Positions 41,998-50,762 of a stretch of DNA of 58,698 nt are shown one piece after another. This DNA is from DATENM01 sp045807765 (lineage in GTDB: Bacteria > Acidobacteriota > Blastocatellia > UBA7656): positions 1 through 58,698 of the forward strand of contig JBJMGU010000046.1 in assembly GCA_045807765.1 (NCBI GenBank), given 5' to 3'. The number at the start of each line of letters is the position of its first letter. Within the stretch, counting starts at the first letter, position 1. Below the pieces are notes generated by a model that was not told the DNA's origin, did not search any database, and worked only from the letters and a program-made list of their open reading frames with translations. Position numbers and translations under genes: made by a program.

Positions 41998-42999
41998 TTA
42001 TGCAACGGCGCGCGACAATCGCCAGCGGTCGAGCGCGACGGCGATGACGATGATAATGCCGATGATGATCTCTTGCACATAATTGGCCCAGCCCATCTGC
42101 TGGCAGCCGTTGCGCAGGAAAGCCATGACCAGCGCGCCGACCATCGAGCCGAGAATGCTGCCTTCGCCGCCGCTCAGGCTGCCGCCGCCGATGACTACTG
42201 CCGCGATCACGTCCAGCTCGGTGCCGGCGGCGACGGTCGGATCGCCTTGACGCAAGCGCGACATCTGCATCACCCCGGCCAGCCCGAATAACAAGCCGGC
42301 GAGTCCGTATATCCAGACTTTCAGCTTAGCGGTCGAGATGCCGCAGGCACGCGCCGCCGCTTCGTTCGAGCCGATAGCAAACACTCGCCGCCCGAAGATT
42401 GTATTGCGCAAGACGACCGCCGCCACAACTGCCAGGGCAATCGTCAGCCAGATGCCGGGCGCAAGCAACAACCACGGCGGATCGGGAAAGGTCACGAGCA
42501 AGCCGTTCACCCACGTGTCGGGCACATTGACCGTCTGCTGGCCCGCCAGCCATTTCGCCAGGCCGCGTGCAATGCCGAGCATGCCGAGCGTTGCGATGAA
42601 CGGCACGACTTTCAATCGCGTGATGGCCAGCCCATTGACAATGCCGATCAAACCGCCCACAGCTACGCCTGCAACGACCGCAAGCAGCGGCGCGCGGCCC
42701 GCGCTCAAGTTGATCGCTGTCACGACGCCTGTAAGCGCAATCACTGAGCCGACCGACAGGTCAATGCCGCCGCTGATAATCAGCATCGTCATGCCGATAG
42801 CGCCGATGGCGACGATCACCGTCTGCGCCAGCACAATGCGCAGGTTGAAGGGCGAGAGAAACCGTTCCGGCGCATCCATCAAGACCACGAAGATGAGGAT
42901 CACCACCGCGAGACCGACGAAGGGGCCGAGGCGCGCGAACCACCGCCACCACCAGCCAGTGGCTTGCACTGTCGTTGTCTGTTTCGCTTCCGCAGTCAT
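41998..42999 (-). CDS. Sugar ABC transporter permease (CUT2, RbsC-like)
   Basis: 333 aa with eight to ten hydrophobic segments. The RbsC/AraH-type motifs are clear: IVLAQTVIVAIGAIGMTMLIISGGIDLSVGS near residues 60-90, NGLAITRLKVVPFIATLGML, GIWLTIALAVVA, FGRRVFAIGSNEAAARACGI as the coupling segment, and ELDVIAAVVIGGGSLSGGEG near the end. It forms the membrane channel of a ribose/xylose-type uptake system with the ATPase and binding protein encoded upstream. A GGAGTCA-word hairpin separates it from the ATPase gene. The sugar cannot be read from sequence. Confidence 0.92.
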   Translation of the reverse strand: MTAEAKQTTTVQATGWWWRWFARLGPFVGLAVVILIFVVLMDAPERFLSPFNLRIVLAQTVIVAIGAIGMTMLIISGGIDLSVGSVIALTGVVTAINLSAGRAPLLAVVAGVAVGGLIGIVNGLAITRLKVVPFIATLGMLGIARGLAKWLAGQQTVNVPDTWVNGLLVTFPDPPWLLLAPGIWLTIALAVVAAVVLRNTIFGRRVFAIGSNEAAARACGISTAKLKVWIYGLAGLLFGLAGVMQMSRLRQGDPTVAAGTELDVIAAVVIGGGSLSGGEGSILGSMVGALVMAFLRNGCQQMGWANYVQEIIIGIIIVIAVALDRWRLSRAVA

Positions 43000-43008
43000 A
43001 TCGAGAAG

Positions 43009-43104
43009 AGGAAGTCAGGAGTCAGGAGTCAGGAGTCAGAATAAAGGGGAGGCGGCAGCCGACTTCCTCTTCCATTCTGACTTCTGACTCCTGACTCCTG
43101 ACTA
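43009..43104. repeat. Word-type inverted repeat (GGAGTCA 7-mer)
   Basis: GGAAG then four tandem copies of the 7-mer TCAGGAG (from about 43010 to 43039) are answered by CTTCCTCTTCC and TCTGACTTCTGACTCCTGACT (43063-43104). It makes a long hairpin between the ABC ATPase and permease genes, inside the presumed operon. Confidence 0.88.
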
Positions 43105-44607
43105 CTAGCTATTGTCAGCTTCGCCGATGGCGATTTTCATTACCGATTCCGGCGTCCATTCATTAATCGGGCGAGCAGCGGAGAGCCTGCCGCGGCTCAT
43201 CACCGCCAGCCGATCTGCGAGGCCGAATAGCTCTGGCAGATAAGAGCTGACCATCAATACCACTTTGCCGGCATCGGCCAGCCGCGCGATATTCTCATAG
43301 ATTTGCGCCTTGCTGCCAATGTCTATGCCGCGTGTCGGCTCGTCCAGCAACAACACCTCGGCGTCTTGATGCAGAAGGCGAGCGACGGCGACCTTCTGCT
43401 GATTGCCGCCCGATAGCGCGCGCGCCGGCTGCTGCGGCGCGCGCGCTTTGATCTTGAGCTGTGCGATCAAGCCGGCAACCTGCTGCTTCTGGCGCGACAG
43501 ATCGAGCCAGCCCCAGCCGCTAGCACACGCTTGCATGCGCGTCATCGTCGTGTTGTCGGCGACCGATAGGGCCAGCGCCAGCCCTTCACCCTTGCGGTCT
43601 TCGCTCAAATAACCGAGGCCGCGCCGCAAGCGCGTCGCTGCCGCGCTGCGCAATGCGACCGGCTGCTGCTTGATTGCCAGCGTGCCTGAGCTGAGCCCGT
43701 CCAGGCCGTAGAGCGCCCGCACCAGCTCGCTGCGGCCCGATCCCATCAAGCCGGCGATGCCGAAGATTTCACCGCGTCGCAGCTCGAAGCTCGCGGACTT
43801 TAATCCGGGCGGCGCGCTCAGGTCGTAGGCTTCGAGAATCACTTCGCCGGCTTCATGGTGATGACGCTCGGCGAACAATTGCTCAATCGTGCGCCCGACC
43901 ATCTGCGCGATCAATGCGTCGTTGGTGACGCCGGCCATCTCGCCCGCCGCGACACTGCGCCCATCGCGCAAAACCGTGAAGCGGTCGGCGATCTGCCGCA
44001 CCTCTTCAAGAAAGTGCGAGATGTAGATAATCGCCGTGCCCGACGCTTTCAGGCGATTGATCAGCGTGAACAACCGCTCGACATCTTCGCGTTGCAGGCT
44101 GCTGGTCGGCTCGTCCATCAAGACGATGCGGGCGCGGGCCGCAATGGCGCGACAGATTTCGACCACCTGGCGAGCCGGCGCCGAAAGCTCGGCGACCAGA
44201 CGGTCAGGACGAATCTCCGGGTGATGAAACGATTCGAGAACTTCGAGCGCTTGCCGCCGCGCGCCTGGCCAATCGAACCAGCCAAAGCGCGCGCGCTCCG
44301 CGCCAAGCAAGATGTTTTCAGCAACCGACAGGTGCGGGCACAACGACAGCTCTTGATGGATCAAGGCAATGCCGCTCGCCCGCGCTGCGACCGGCGAGGC
44401 CGGCGTGTAAGTCTGCCCATCAAGCATCATCTCGCCGGCATCCTTCCGCAAAGCGCCCGACAGAATATTCATCAGCGTCGACTTGCCGGCGCCGTTCTCA
44501 CCGATCAATGCCAGCACTTCGCCTTGATCGAGCGACAGGCTGACGCCGTCGAGCGCCACCGTCGGCCCGAATCGTTTGGCGATGTCGCGCAACTCTAGTA
44601 AAGACAT
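43105..44607 (-). CDS. Sugar ABC transporter ATP-binding protein (CUT2, RbsA-like)
   Basis: About 500 aa with two fused nucleotide-binding domains. The first has Walker A GENGAGKST (about residue 38) and the Walker B region RIVLMDEPTSSL. The second has a degenerate Walker A (GLMGSGRSELV), the signature LSGGNQQKV and VLLLDEPTRGIDIG. This asymmetry is normal for RbsA/MglA/XylG. The protein energises uptake through the permease encoded next. The ATG at 44607 is used because the longer open frame runs back through the ATGATGAA repeat. Confidence 0.92.
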   Translation of the reverse strand: MSLLELRDIAKRFGPTVALDGVSLSLDQGEVLALIGENGAGKSTLMNILSGALRKDAGEMMLDGQTYTPASPVAARASGIALIHQELSLCPHLSVAENILLGAERARFGWFDWPGARRQALEVLESFHHPEIRPDRLVAELSAPARQVVEICRAIAARARIVLMDEPTSSLQREDVERLFTLINRLKASGTAIIYISHFLEEVRQIADRFTVLRDGRSVAAGEMAGVTNDALIAQMVGRTIEQLFAERHHHEAGEVILEAYDLSAPPGLKSASFELRRGEIFGIAGLMGSGRSELVRALYGLDGLSSGTLAIKQQPVALRSAAATRLRRGLGYLSEDRKGEGLALALSVADNTTMTRMQACASGWGWLDLSRQKQQVAGLIAQLKIKARAPQQPARALSGGNQQKVAVARLLHQDAEVLLLDEPTRGIDIGSKAQIYENIARLADAGKVVLMVSSYLPELFGLADRLAVMSRGRLSAARPINEWTPESVMKIAIGEADNS

Positions 44608-44613
44608 AACCGG

Positions 44614-44741
44614 GAAATGATGAATGAGAAATGATGAATGATGAACGGAAGAGGAAACGGAGGCCGGATTATCTATAGACAATCCCCAGCCGCTTCCTCT
44701 CTTAATTTATCGTTCATCGTTCAGCATTCATCATTGAATCC
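44614..44741. repeat. Word-type inverted repeat (ATGATGAATG / CATTCATCAT)
   Basis: GAAATGATGAATGAGAAATG... with GAAGAGGAAACGG (44614-44660) is answered by CCGCTTCCTCTC, then CGTTCATCGTTCAGCATTCATCATTGAATCC (44690-44741). It fills the gap between binding-protein and ATPase genes. It belongs to the same word family as the repeat at 20795-20878. Confidence 0.88.
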
Positions 44742-45743
44742 TTATTGTAGGTACTCATTGATCGGCGGCTTGAGCAGAGCCTGTGATTGCGGCGTGCTCA
44801 GATTGTCAGGCGTGATCATCTCGACGCCCGTGTCAATCACCTTCTCGACCGGCTTGCCTTGCAACTGCTCGACCATCGTGCGGACGCCAAGATAGCCCAT
44901 ATGAAATGGGTTTTGCACGACGATGCCGTGCAGTTGTTTGGCATTCATGGCATTGATGAAAGCGTCGCTCGAATCGAAGCCGACGAACATGATCTTGCCC
45001 GCCTTGTTGATGTCCTGAAGCGCCAGCAGCATCCCGGCGGTTGACGACTCGTTCGGAGTGAAGATGCCTTGCAGGTCGTCGCCAAATCGGTTGAGCAGAT
45101 TCTCGGAAGCGCGCTTGGCGGTATCACGCGTCGCCCCGGCATATTGATCCGACGAGATCAACGTGATGCCCGGATACTTAGCCTTCATCTCTTCGACGAA
45201 GCCGGCCTCGCGCTCTTCGGTGCTGGCCGAGCCTTCCTGATAACGCAGGAGCAGCGCCTTGCCACGGCCTCCCATCAATTCGCCCAGCCGGTCAGCCGCC
45301 AGCCGCCCGCCCTTGCGATTGTCGGTGGCGACGAAGCTGACGATGTTGTTCGACTGTAACCCCGAATCGATGATCACTGTGGGCAAGCCGGCGCGCTGCG
45401 CTTCTTCGACTGGGCGCACCAGGGCACGGTTATCGAGCGGTGCCAGCACCAGCCCGTTGACGCCCTGCGAGATGAAGCCTTCGACCACTTGAATCTGCTG
45501 CTCGCGGTCGTCCTCGCGCAGCGGCCCCTTCCAGATCACTTCGACTTCGGTGCCCTGCCCCGACAGCTCGCGCGCCGCTTTGATGGCGCCGGCGTGAATG
45601 CTCTTCCAGAACTCGTGCGTCGTGCCTTTGGGGATGACGGCGATGGTTAGCTTCTTCCCGCCTTTGTGTGACTTGAAATGGCCGCAGCCCACGCCAGCCA
45701 GCGCCAACAGGGCGATCAATATCACGGCGATCTTTTTCAGCAT
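44742..45743 (-). CDS. Sugar ABC transporter substrate-binding lipoprotein (RbsB-like)
   Basis: About 333 aa. A lipoprotein signal ends in the lipobox LAGVGC (Cys near residue 20). The mature part is a periplasmic-binding-protein type 1 fold: LTIAVIPKGTTHEFWKSIHAGAIKAA, GLVLAPLDNRALVRPVEEA, PTVIIDSGLQSNNIVSFVATDN, GIFTPNESSTAGMLLALQ and IMFVGFDSSDAFINAMNA. It delivers a sugar to the RbsA/RbsC-like pair. AAGGAAAACT precedes the ATG at 45743. It follows the SDR gene by 25 bp. Ligand-contact residues do not allow the sugar to be named; ribose-, xylose- or autoinducer-type ligands are all possible. Confidence 0.92.
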   Translation of the reverse strand: MLKKIAVILIALLALAGVGCGHFKSHKGGKKLTIAVIPKGTTHEFWKSIHAGAIKAARELSGQGTEVEVIWKGPLREDDREQQIQVVEGFISQGVNGLVLAPLDNRALVRPVEEAQRAGLPTVIIDSGLQSNNIVSFVATDNRKGGRLAADRLGELMGGRGKALLLRYQEGSASTEEREAGFVEEMKAKYPGITLISSDQYAGATRDTAKRASENLLNRFGDDLQGIFTPNESSTAGMLLALQDINKAGKIMFVGFDSSDAFINAMNAKQLHGIVVQNPFHMGYLGVRTMVEQLQGKPVEKVIDTGVEMITPDNLSTPQSQALLKPPINEYLQ

Positions 45744-45768
45744 AGTTTTCCTTACCAAATCTCGAAGC

Positions 45769-46563
45769 TCATTTCAGGCAGATGCCGCCGTCCACGGGGA
45801 TGACGACGCCATTGACGTAAGCGCCAGCGCGCGACGCCAGATAGATCGCCGCGCCGGCCATGTCCGCCGGCTCGCCGATGCGACCGAGCGGGCAAGCCGC
45901 TTCGAATTCCTTGCGATGCTGTTCGAGCAGCCACCTGGTCATCTGGCTTGGAAATGGGCCGGGAGCGATGGCGTTGACGCTGATGCCGCGCTCGCCCAGC
46001 TTGACCGCCAGCACACGCGTCAGGTGATGCACCGCTGCCTTGCTTGGACCGTAGGCGTAGTTTTCGACGAAGGGCACTTTGATGCCGTCAATCGAGCCGA
46101 TGTTGATGACGCGCGCAGGGTCGCCGGGCCGCGCCGCCCGTTCGAGCAGCGGCAGCAGATGCTGTGTGAGAAAGAAGACGCCTTTGACGTTGGTGTCCAT
46201 CACCTTATCCCAGCCCTCTTCGGGATACTCGTCAAGCGCCGCGCCCCATGCCGCGCCGGCGTTGTTAACCAGGATGTGCAGCAATGATTCGCGCGCCGCC
46301 AGCTCGTCGGCCAGATGCTTGCAGCCTTCGGTGGTTGAAAGATCGGCGGGCAATGAGATGCATTCGCCGATTTCGGAAAGCTGCGCCGCCACCGCGTCAC
46401 ACACCTCTTTCTTGCGCGACGAGATATAAACTTTGGCGCCGGCTTCCACATAGCCACGGGCGATCATCAAGCCGATGCCGCGCGAGCCGCCGGTGACCAG
46501 CGCGACTTTGCCCTTGATAGAAAACAGTTCCCCAACGCTGAATGCCTGTGTGTCTTGACTCAT
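45769..46563 (-). CDS. Short-chain dehydrogenase/reductase (SDR)
   Basis: 264 aa, classical SDR. The nucleotide site is TGGSRGIG (about 24-31), NNAGAAWG follows near residue 95, the catalytic serine is in INIGSIDG, and the YxxxK pair is in YAYGPSKAAVHH. The C-terminus VNGVVIPVDGGICLK is typical. It oxidises or reduces a hydroxyl or keto group with NAD(P)H. GGGAGATAACCG precedes the ATG. As the first gene of the sugar-transporter operon it most likely converts the imported sugar or sugar acid. Confidence 0.92.
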   Translation of the reverse strand: MSQDTQAFSVGELFSIKGKVALVTGGSRGIGLMIARGYVEAGAKVYISSRKKEVCDAVAAQLSEIGECISLPADLSTTEGCKHLADELAARESLLHILVNNAGAAWGAALDEYPEEGWDKVMDTNVKGVFFLTQHLLPLLERAARPGDPARVINIGSIDGIKVPFVENYAYGPSKAAVHHLTRVLAVKLGERGISVNAIAPGPFPSQMTRWLLEQHRKEFEAACPLGRIGEPADMAGAAIYLASRAGAYVNGVVIPVDGGICLK

Positions 46564-46595
46564 CGGTTATCTCCCAGGTCGAAGTGCAATGAGGG

Positions 46596-46610
46596 TACTC
46601 GAATTGAGTA
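46596..46610. promoter_or_regulatory. 15-bp palindrome in a divergent promoter region
   Basis: TACTC, GAATT, GAGTA. It lies between the SDR operon and the molybdenum hydroxylase genes, which are transcribed apart, so a regulator bound here could control both. No regulator gene is adjacent. Confidence 0.35.
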
Positions 46611-46719
46611 GCACAGCGCAACTTGGAGGCAAGCCCCCGCGATAAATCATGTGCTATGGATTGCGCCGGCAAAATCCTTTATGCTTTGGATAAACACCAA
46701 AACATTTAGGGGATGAGCC

Positions 46720-47199
46720 ATGTCCAGAATCACAGAGCTGAACGTCAATGGGTCGAGGCTCAAGGTCAACGCGGATTCTGACCGGAGCCTGTTGAGCGTC
46801 CTGCGTGACGACCTCGACCTGACCGGCAGCAAGTACGGCTGCGGCGAAGGACAATGCGGCGCTTGCACGGTGCTGATCGGCGGCGTGCCGACGCGCTCTT
46901 GCATCACCCAGGTAGTCGCGGCGGCGGGCAAGCCGATCACCACAATCGAGGGCCTGGAAAGCAATGGGCGGCTGCACCCGCTGCAACAGGCGTTTCTCGA
47001 CCTTGACGCCTTGCAGTGCGGCTATTGCACGTCGGGCATGATCATGTCGGGCGTCGCCTTGCTCGGCAAGAACCCGAGCCCAAGCGAAGAAGAGATCGCT
47101 CGCTTCATGGAAGGCAACGTCTGCCGATGCGGCACCTACCCGCGCATCGTCGCCGCCGTCACCAGAGCGGCGCGGCAGATGAAGGGAGGCGCGAAATGA
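46720..47199 (+). CDS. 2Fe-2S subunit of a molybdenum hydroxylase (isoquinoline 1-oxidoreductase alpha type)
   Basis: 159 aa. The N-terminal plant-ferredoxin-type cluster uses C41, C46, C49 and C61 (YGCGEGQCGACTVL). The C-terminal helical domain holds the second 2Fe-2S cluster with CGYCTSGM and GNVCRCGTY. This is the usual small subunit of xanthine-oxidase-family enzymes that pass electrons from the molybdenum site. AGGGGATGAGCC supports the ATG. Its stop codon overlaps the next start (ATGA), so the two subunits are translationally coupled. The partner large subunit carries a Tat-like leader, so this subunit is probably exported with it. Confidence 0.93.
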   Translation: MSRITELNVNGSRLKVNADSDRSLLSVLRDDLDLTGSKYGCGEGQCGACTVLIGGVPTRSCITQVVAAAGKPITTIEGLESNGRLHPLQQAFLDLDALQCGYCTSGMIMSGVALLGKNPSPSEEEIARFMEGNVCRCGTYPRIVAAVTRAARQMKGGAK

Positions 47200-49385
47200 G
47201 CAACGAGCTTAAATCACCCGATGTCATCGAAATCCCTATCGAGCTGGAACGCTACGAATTGTTCGCCGCGCAGGCTTACCGCTTCAACGTCGCCCGCCGC
47301 GAATTCTTCAAGCTGTTCGGCGGTGGCGTTGCCATCGTCTTCACGCTGAAAGGCGCTCTGGGTCAAGAGGGCGGCGCGCGCCAGGCAGGCGAATCGGGCC
47401 GCCGCGGCCCCAACGCCTCGCTGCCCAAAGAAATCGGCGGCTGGGTGCATATCGGCGAAGACGGCGCGGTCACAGTCTTCACGGGCAAGGTCGAAGTCGG
47501 CCAGGACATCCGTACGTCGCTTACGCAAGCGGTTGCCGAAGAGCTGCGCGTGCCGATGGCTTCGATTAAGTTGGTGATGGGCGACACAGACCTCACACCT
47601 TTTGACATGGGCACGTTCGGCAGCCGCACGACGCCAACGATGGCCCCGCAGCTCCGCAAGGCGGCAGCAGCGGCACGCGAGCAGTTGATTGACCTTGCCG
47701 CCGAGCAGATGAAGGTTGATCGCGCGACGCTTACCGCTGGCGACGGCAAAATCACGAGCCCGAAGAATAACCAGTCGTTGAGCTATGGCCAGTTGACGCG
47801 CGGCCAAAAACTTCTCAAGCAGATTTCGGACGACGTGCCAACGACGCCCGCGGATAAGTGGAAGGTCGCCGGCCAATCCGCGCATAAAGTTGATGGCCGC
47901 GACTTCGTGACCGGCAAGCACAAATACACTTCCGACATGAAACGACCGGGCATGCTGCACGGCAAAATCGTTCGCCCCTCGGCTTTCAATGCCACGCTGG
48001 TTTCTGCCGACAGCAAAGCCGCCGAGGCGCTGGCAGGCGTTACCGTCGTCAAGGACGACAACTTCATCGGCGTCGCTGCGACTGATGCGGCGATGGCCGC
48101 GCAGGCGGTTAAGCTAATCAAAGCGGAATGGAAATCTCCCGATCAACCGTCGAGCCGCGAGCTGTTTGATTACCTGAAAGCTCACAAGACCGAGGCGCAA
48201 GGCAATGAAGGCAACTCCGCCACTGTGCGCGGCTCGATAGCCGACGGATTGGCAGCGGCAGAGAAGCGATTACAACAAACCTACACGGTCGCCTACATTG
48301 CGCACGCGCCGCTGGAGCCGCGCGCTGCGGTTGCCGAGTGGCAGGACGGCAAGCTCACCGTGTGGACAGGAACACAGCGGCCCTTCGGCGTGCGTACGGA
48401 GCTAGCCGAAGCTTTCCGCATTCCCGAAGAGCGCGTGCGCGTCATCGTTCCCGACACCGGATCAGGCTATGGTGGCAAGCACACGGGCGATGCGGCGATT
48501 GAAGCGGCGCGGCTCGCCAAAGCAGTGGGCAAGCCTGTGAAGCTGGTATGGTCGCGCGAAGAAGAGTTCACCTGGGCTTACTTCCGTCCCGCGGGCGTCA
48601 TTGACATCAGCAGCGGCGTACGCAATGACGGGACAGTGACCGCCTGGGAGTATCACAATATCAACTCTGGCCCGTCGGGCATTCAGCACAAGTACGACTT
48701 TGCGAATCAGAAAATCGCTTTTCACTCGGCGCAATCGCCATTGCGCCAGGGGTCTTATCGCGGGCTTGCGGCGACGGCGAATCACTTTGCCCGCGAGACG
48801 CACATGGATGAGATGGCCGGCAGCCTGAAGATGGACCCGCTCGAATTCCGACTGAAGAATATCAAAGACGAGCGCCAGCGCGCGGTCTTGCAGGCCGCCG
48901 CCACTGCCTTCGGCTGGGGCAAGGCGAAAAGCTCGCCCGATCACGGCGTCGGCCTCAGTTGCGGGTTCGAGAAAGGCGGCTATGTCGCAACCTGCGCCGA
49001 AGTCGCCGTGGATCGGCAGACGCGCAAGCTGAAGCTGGTGCGCGTCGTCGAAGCCTTTGAGTGCGGCGCAATCGTCAACCCCGATCATCTGAAGAACCAG
49101 ATCGAAGGCGCTATCGTGATGGCCATCGGCGGCGCGTTGTTCGAGGCGGTCGAATTCGAGCAGGGTAAGATTACCAATGCGCGCTTCTCGCGTTACCGCG
49201 TGCCGCGCTTCAGCGACCTGCCAAAGATTGACGTGGTGCTGCTCGACCGCAAAGACCTGCCCTCGGCGGGCGCGGGCGAAACGCCGATTGTCGGACTGGC
49301 GCCGGCGGTCGGCAACGCCATCTTCGACGCCACTGGCCAGCGCCTGCGCTCACTGCCTTTGGCGCTTAAAGGGCAGTCAGGATGA
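47196..49385 (+). CDS. Molybdopterin-binding large subunit (isoquinoline 1-oxidoreductase beta / aldehyde oxidase type)
   Basis: 729 aa. The ATG overlaps the upstream TGA by two bases and is preceded by GGGAGGCG. A Tat-like segment (VARREFFKLFGGGVAIVFTL) lies unusually far in, after about 30 residues. Then come VHIGEDGAVTVFTGKVEVGQ, GTFGSRTTP, the hammerhead domain (VDGRDFVTGKHKYTSDMKRPG), APLEPRAAVAEW, GSGYGGKHTGDAA and the C-terminal catalytic region with GAGETPIVGLAPAVGNAIFDATG. This family hydroxylates N-heterocycles or aldehydes using a molybdenum cofactor. No cytochrome subunit or maturation gene (XdhC, PaoD) is visible. The substrate is unknown. Confidence 0.92.
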   Translation: MSNELKSPDVIEIPIELERYELFAAQAYRFNVARREFFKLFGGGVAIVFTLKGALGQEGGARQAGESGRRGPNASLPKEIGGWVHIGEDGAVTVFTGKVEVGQDIRTSLTQAVAEELRVPMASIKLVMGDTDLTPFDMGTFGSRTTPTMAPQLRKAAAAAREQLIDLAAEQMKVDRATLTAGDGKITSPKNNQSLSYGQLTRGQKLLKQISDDVPTTPADKWKVAGQSAHKVDGRDFVTGKHKYTSDMKRPGMLHGKIVRPSAFNATLVSADSKAAEALAGVTVVKDDNFIGVAATDAAMAAQAVKLIKAEWKSPDQPSSRELFDYLKAHKTEAQGNEGNSATVRGSIADGLAAAEKRLQQTYTVAYIAHAPLEPRAAVAEWQDGKLTVWTGTQRPFGVRTELAEAFRIPEERVRVIVPDTGSGYGGKHTGDAAIEAARLAKAVGKPVKLVWSREEEFTWAYFRPAGVIDISSGVRNDGTVTAWEYHNINSGPSGIQHKYDFANQKIAFHSAQSPLRQGSYRGLAATANHFARETHMDEMAGSLKMDPLEFRLKNIKDERQRAVLQAAATAFGWGKAKSSPDHGVGLSCGFEKGGYVATCAEVAVDRQTRKLKLVRVVEAFECGAIVNPDHLKNQIEGAIVMAIGGALFEAVEFEQGKITNARFSRYRVPRFSDLPKIDVVLLDRKDLPSAGAGETPIVGLAPAVGNAIFDATGQRLRSLPLALKGQSG

Positions 49386-49487
49386 TGCGGGGTTGATGAG
49401 CCTCTTCTGGCGTTTTGGGCGGCCTGGGAATATCCTGCGCAGCGTCGGGGATTATACAACCGTCAACTCTAATCAGGAGGTCGGTCA

Positions 49488-49901
49488 ATGACTCTGACGA
49501 AAGCGCAACGCATCATCAGTTGGGTGTTACAGATCGCCGTGGCGATCATTCTGTTTCAAACCCTATTCTTCAAATTCACCGGCGCGGAAGAATCGAAATA
49601 CATCTTCACGACCGTCGGCGCCGAGCCGTGGGGCCGCATCGCTTCGGGCGTCCTTGAGCTGATCGCCGTCATTCTGCTGCTCATTCCTTCGACGGTCACG
49701 CTCGGGGCGCTGCTGGCGCTGGCCGCCGCCAGCGGCGCGATTATGAGCCACCTGACCAAGCTCGGCATTGTCGTGCGCGGCGACGGCGGGTTGTTGTTCG
49801 CGCTGGCGGTGACGATCTTCATCAGCAGCATGATTATTCTGCTGCTGCGCCGCGCCGAGATTCCGGTGATCGGCAAAATGTGGTTCAGCCGCCGGGCATA
49901 A
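49488..49901 (+). CDS. DoxX-like membrane protein
   Basis: 137 aa, four predicted membrane helices (about 8-25, 50-72, 76-95 and 108-126). The motif VAIILFQTLFFKFTGAEESKYIF is typical of DoxX-like (DUF4345/DoxX_2) proteins. AGGAGGTCGGTCA precedes the ATG. It lies 102 bp after the molybdenum hydroxylase and may be co-transcribed; a membrane partner for electron transfer is possible but unproven. It differs in sequence from the DoxX protein at 68-460. Confidence 0.8.
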   Translation: MTLTKAQRIISWVLQIAVAIILFQTLFFKFTGAEESKYIFTTVGAEPWGRIASGVLELIAVILLLIPSTVTLGALLALAAASGAIMSHLTKLGIVVRGDGGLLFALAVTIFISSMIILLLRRAEIPVIGKMWFSRRA

Positions 49902-49965
49902 GGTCGCAAAGGAACACGAAAAGCTTTTTGCCCACTTGGTGACTTTGCGTCTTTGTGGCAATCTT
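49902..49965. repeat. Weak word-type inverted repeat (CGCAAAG / CTTTGCG)
   Basis: GGTCGCAAAGGAACACGAAAAG is followed by CTTGGTGACTTTGCGTCTTTGTGGC. It is an imperfect hairpin of the CACAAAG word family, between convergent genes. Confidence 0.6.
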
Positions 49966-49987
49966 CCGTGCCTCTTGTCGAAGCCGT

Positions 49988-50758
49988 TCAATGCTTCTCT
50001 GCTCCGCCTTGCGCCGCGAGTATCTCCTTGAGATTGCGTGGAACGTGCTTGAGCCAGTAAGCCAACAGCTCGGGCCGCGTTTGCGTCGCCGAAAGGATGG
50101 CGTCTATCTCTTCGGGTGAGAAGTAATCGCGCCGTTTCTCGCCGAGGCTTCGGGCAGGGATGTGGCGATAGAGCCACTGGCGATACGCTTTGAGGCCCGC
50201 GCCATAACCACGCTCGATGGCCTGTAAATCCGCCCACCTTTCAAAGCTCGCGGTAAAGCCTTTGCCGGCGAGCCGCGCAAGTCCCAGAAGCTCAAGCCGA
50301 TTTCGCTGGCTGTAATACAGAACGTGCGCCAGCTCGTGCGCGATGATGGCGCGCACACCGTCATCGGGCGCTTCGCGCATGAAAACGTCGGGATTGGCGA
50401 AGATCAGATAGCGCATCTTCCTGCCGGTCAAAAACTGCGGCAAGGCGAACCGCGCGCGAAAGTAATCCGATTCGCTTTTGAAGAGCCGCACCTGAAGGTC
50501 TGTGCCGCGCAGCTCAGGATAAGCCGCGGCCCGAATTTCATTGACCAGCCGCTCGGTACGCGCCTGTGCCGTTTGCGCGCCGGCCTGTTGAGTTGCAGAG
50601 TCCGCAGGCGAGCGGTTGGAGGCGGCGCGGGTATGGGCCGCAAGACCGCGAGCGGCGGGCGTTTCAGTCAAACAGGCTTGTATGCATAGCGAGGCGACGA
50701 CGAGAGGGCCGAGCCATCTCGCAGACAGGGCCACAGGCGGTTGCATCCGTTCAGGCAT
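49988..50758 (-). CDS. Exported HExxH (gluzincin-like) putative metallopeptidase
   Basis: 256 aa. The N-terminal hydrophobic stretch (WLGPLVVASLCIQAC) suggests a signal peptide, possibly a poor lipobox. The core has HELAH at 141-145 within AIIAHELAHVLYYSQR, followed about 30 residues later by FERWADLQA, where E173 and D177 fit the ExxxD third-ligand motif of M48-like gluzincins. The rest matches no family I know. It starts 4 bp after the DedA/ATP-grasp gene and is probably the last gene of that lipid operon. It could be a peptidase or a catalytically silent zinc protein. Confidence 0.7.
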   Translation of the reverse strand: MPERMQPPVALSARWLGPLVVASLCIQACLTETPAARGLAAHTRAASNRSPADSATQQAGAQTAQARTERLVNEIRAAAYPELRGTDLQVRLFKSESDYFRARFALPQFLTGRKMRYLIFANPDVFMREAPDDGVRAIIAHELAHVLYYSQRNRLELLGLARLAGKGFTASFERWADLQAIERGYGAGLKAYRQWLYRHIPARSLGEKRRDYFSPEEIDAILSATQTRPELLAYWLKHVPRNLKEILAAQGGAEKH

Positions 50759-50762
50759 TCGA

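Noticed and set aside
43009..43104. Regular repeats that could suggest a CRISPR array
   Set aside because: The units are 7-mers without spacers, occur in both directions and no cas genes are nearby.
47016..47195. In-frame upstream extension of the molybdenum hydroxylase large subunit
   Set aside because: It overlaps the 2Fe-2S subunit gene in another frame and has no ribosome site; the ATGA overlap start at 47196 has GGGAGGCG.
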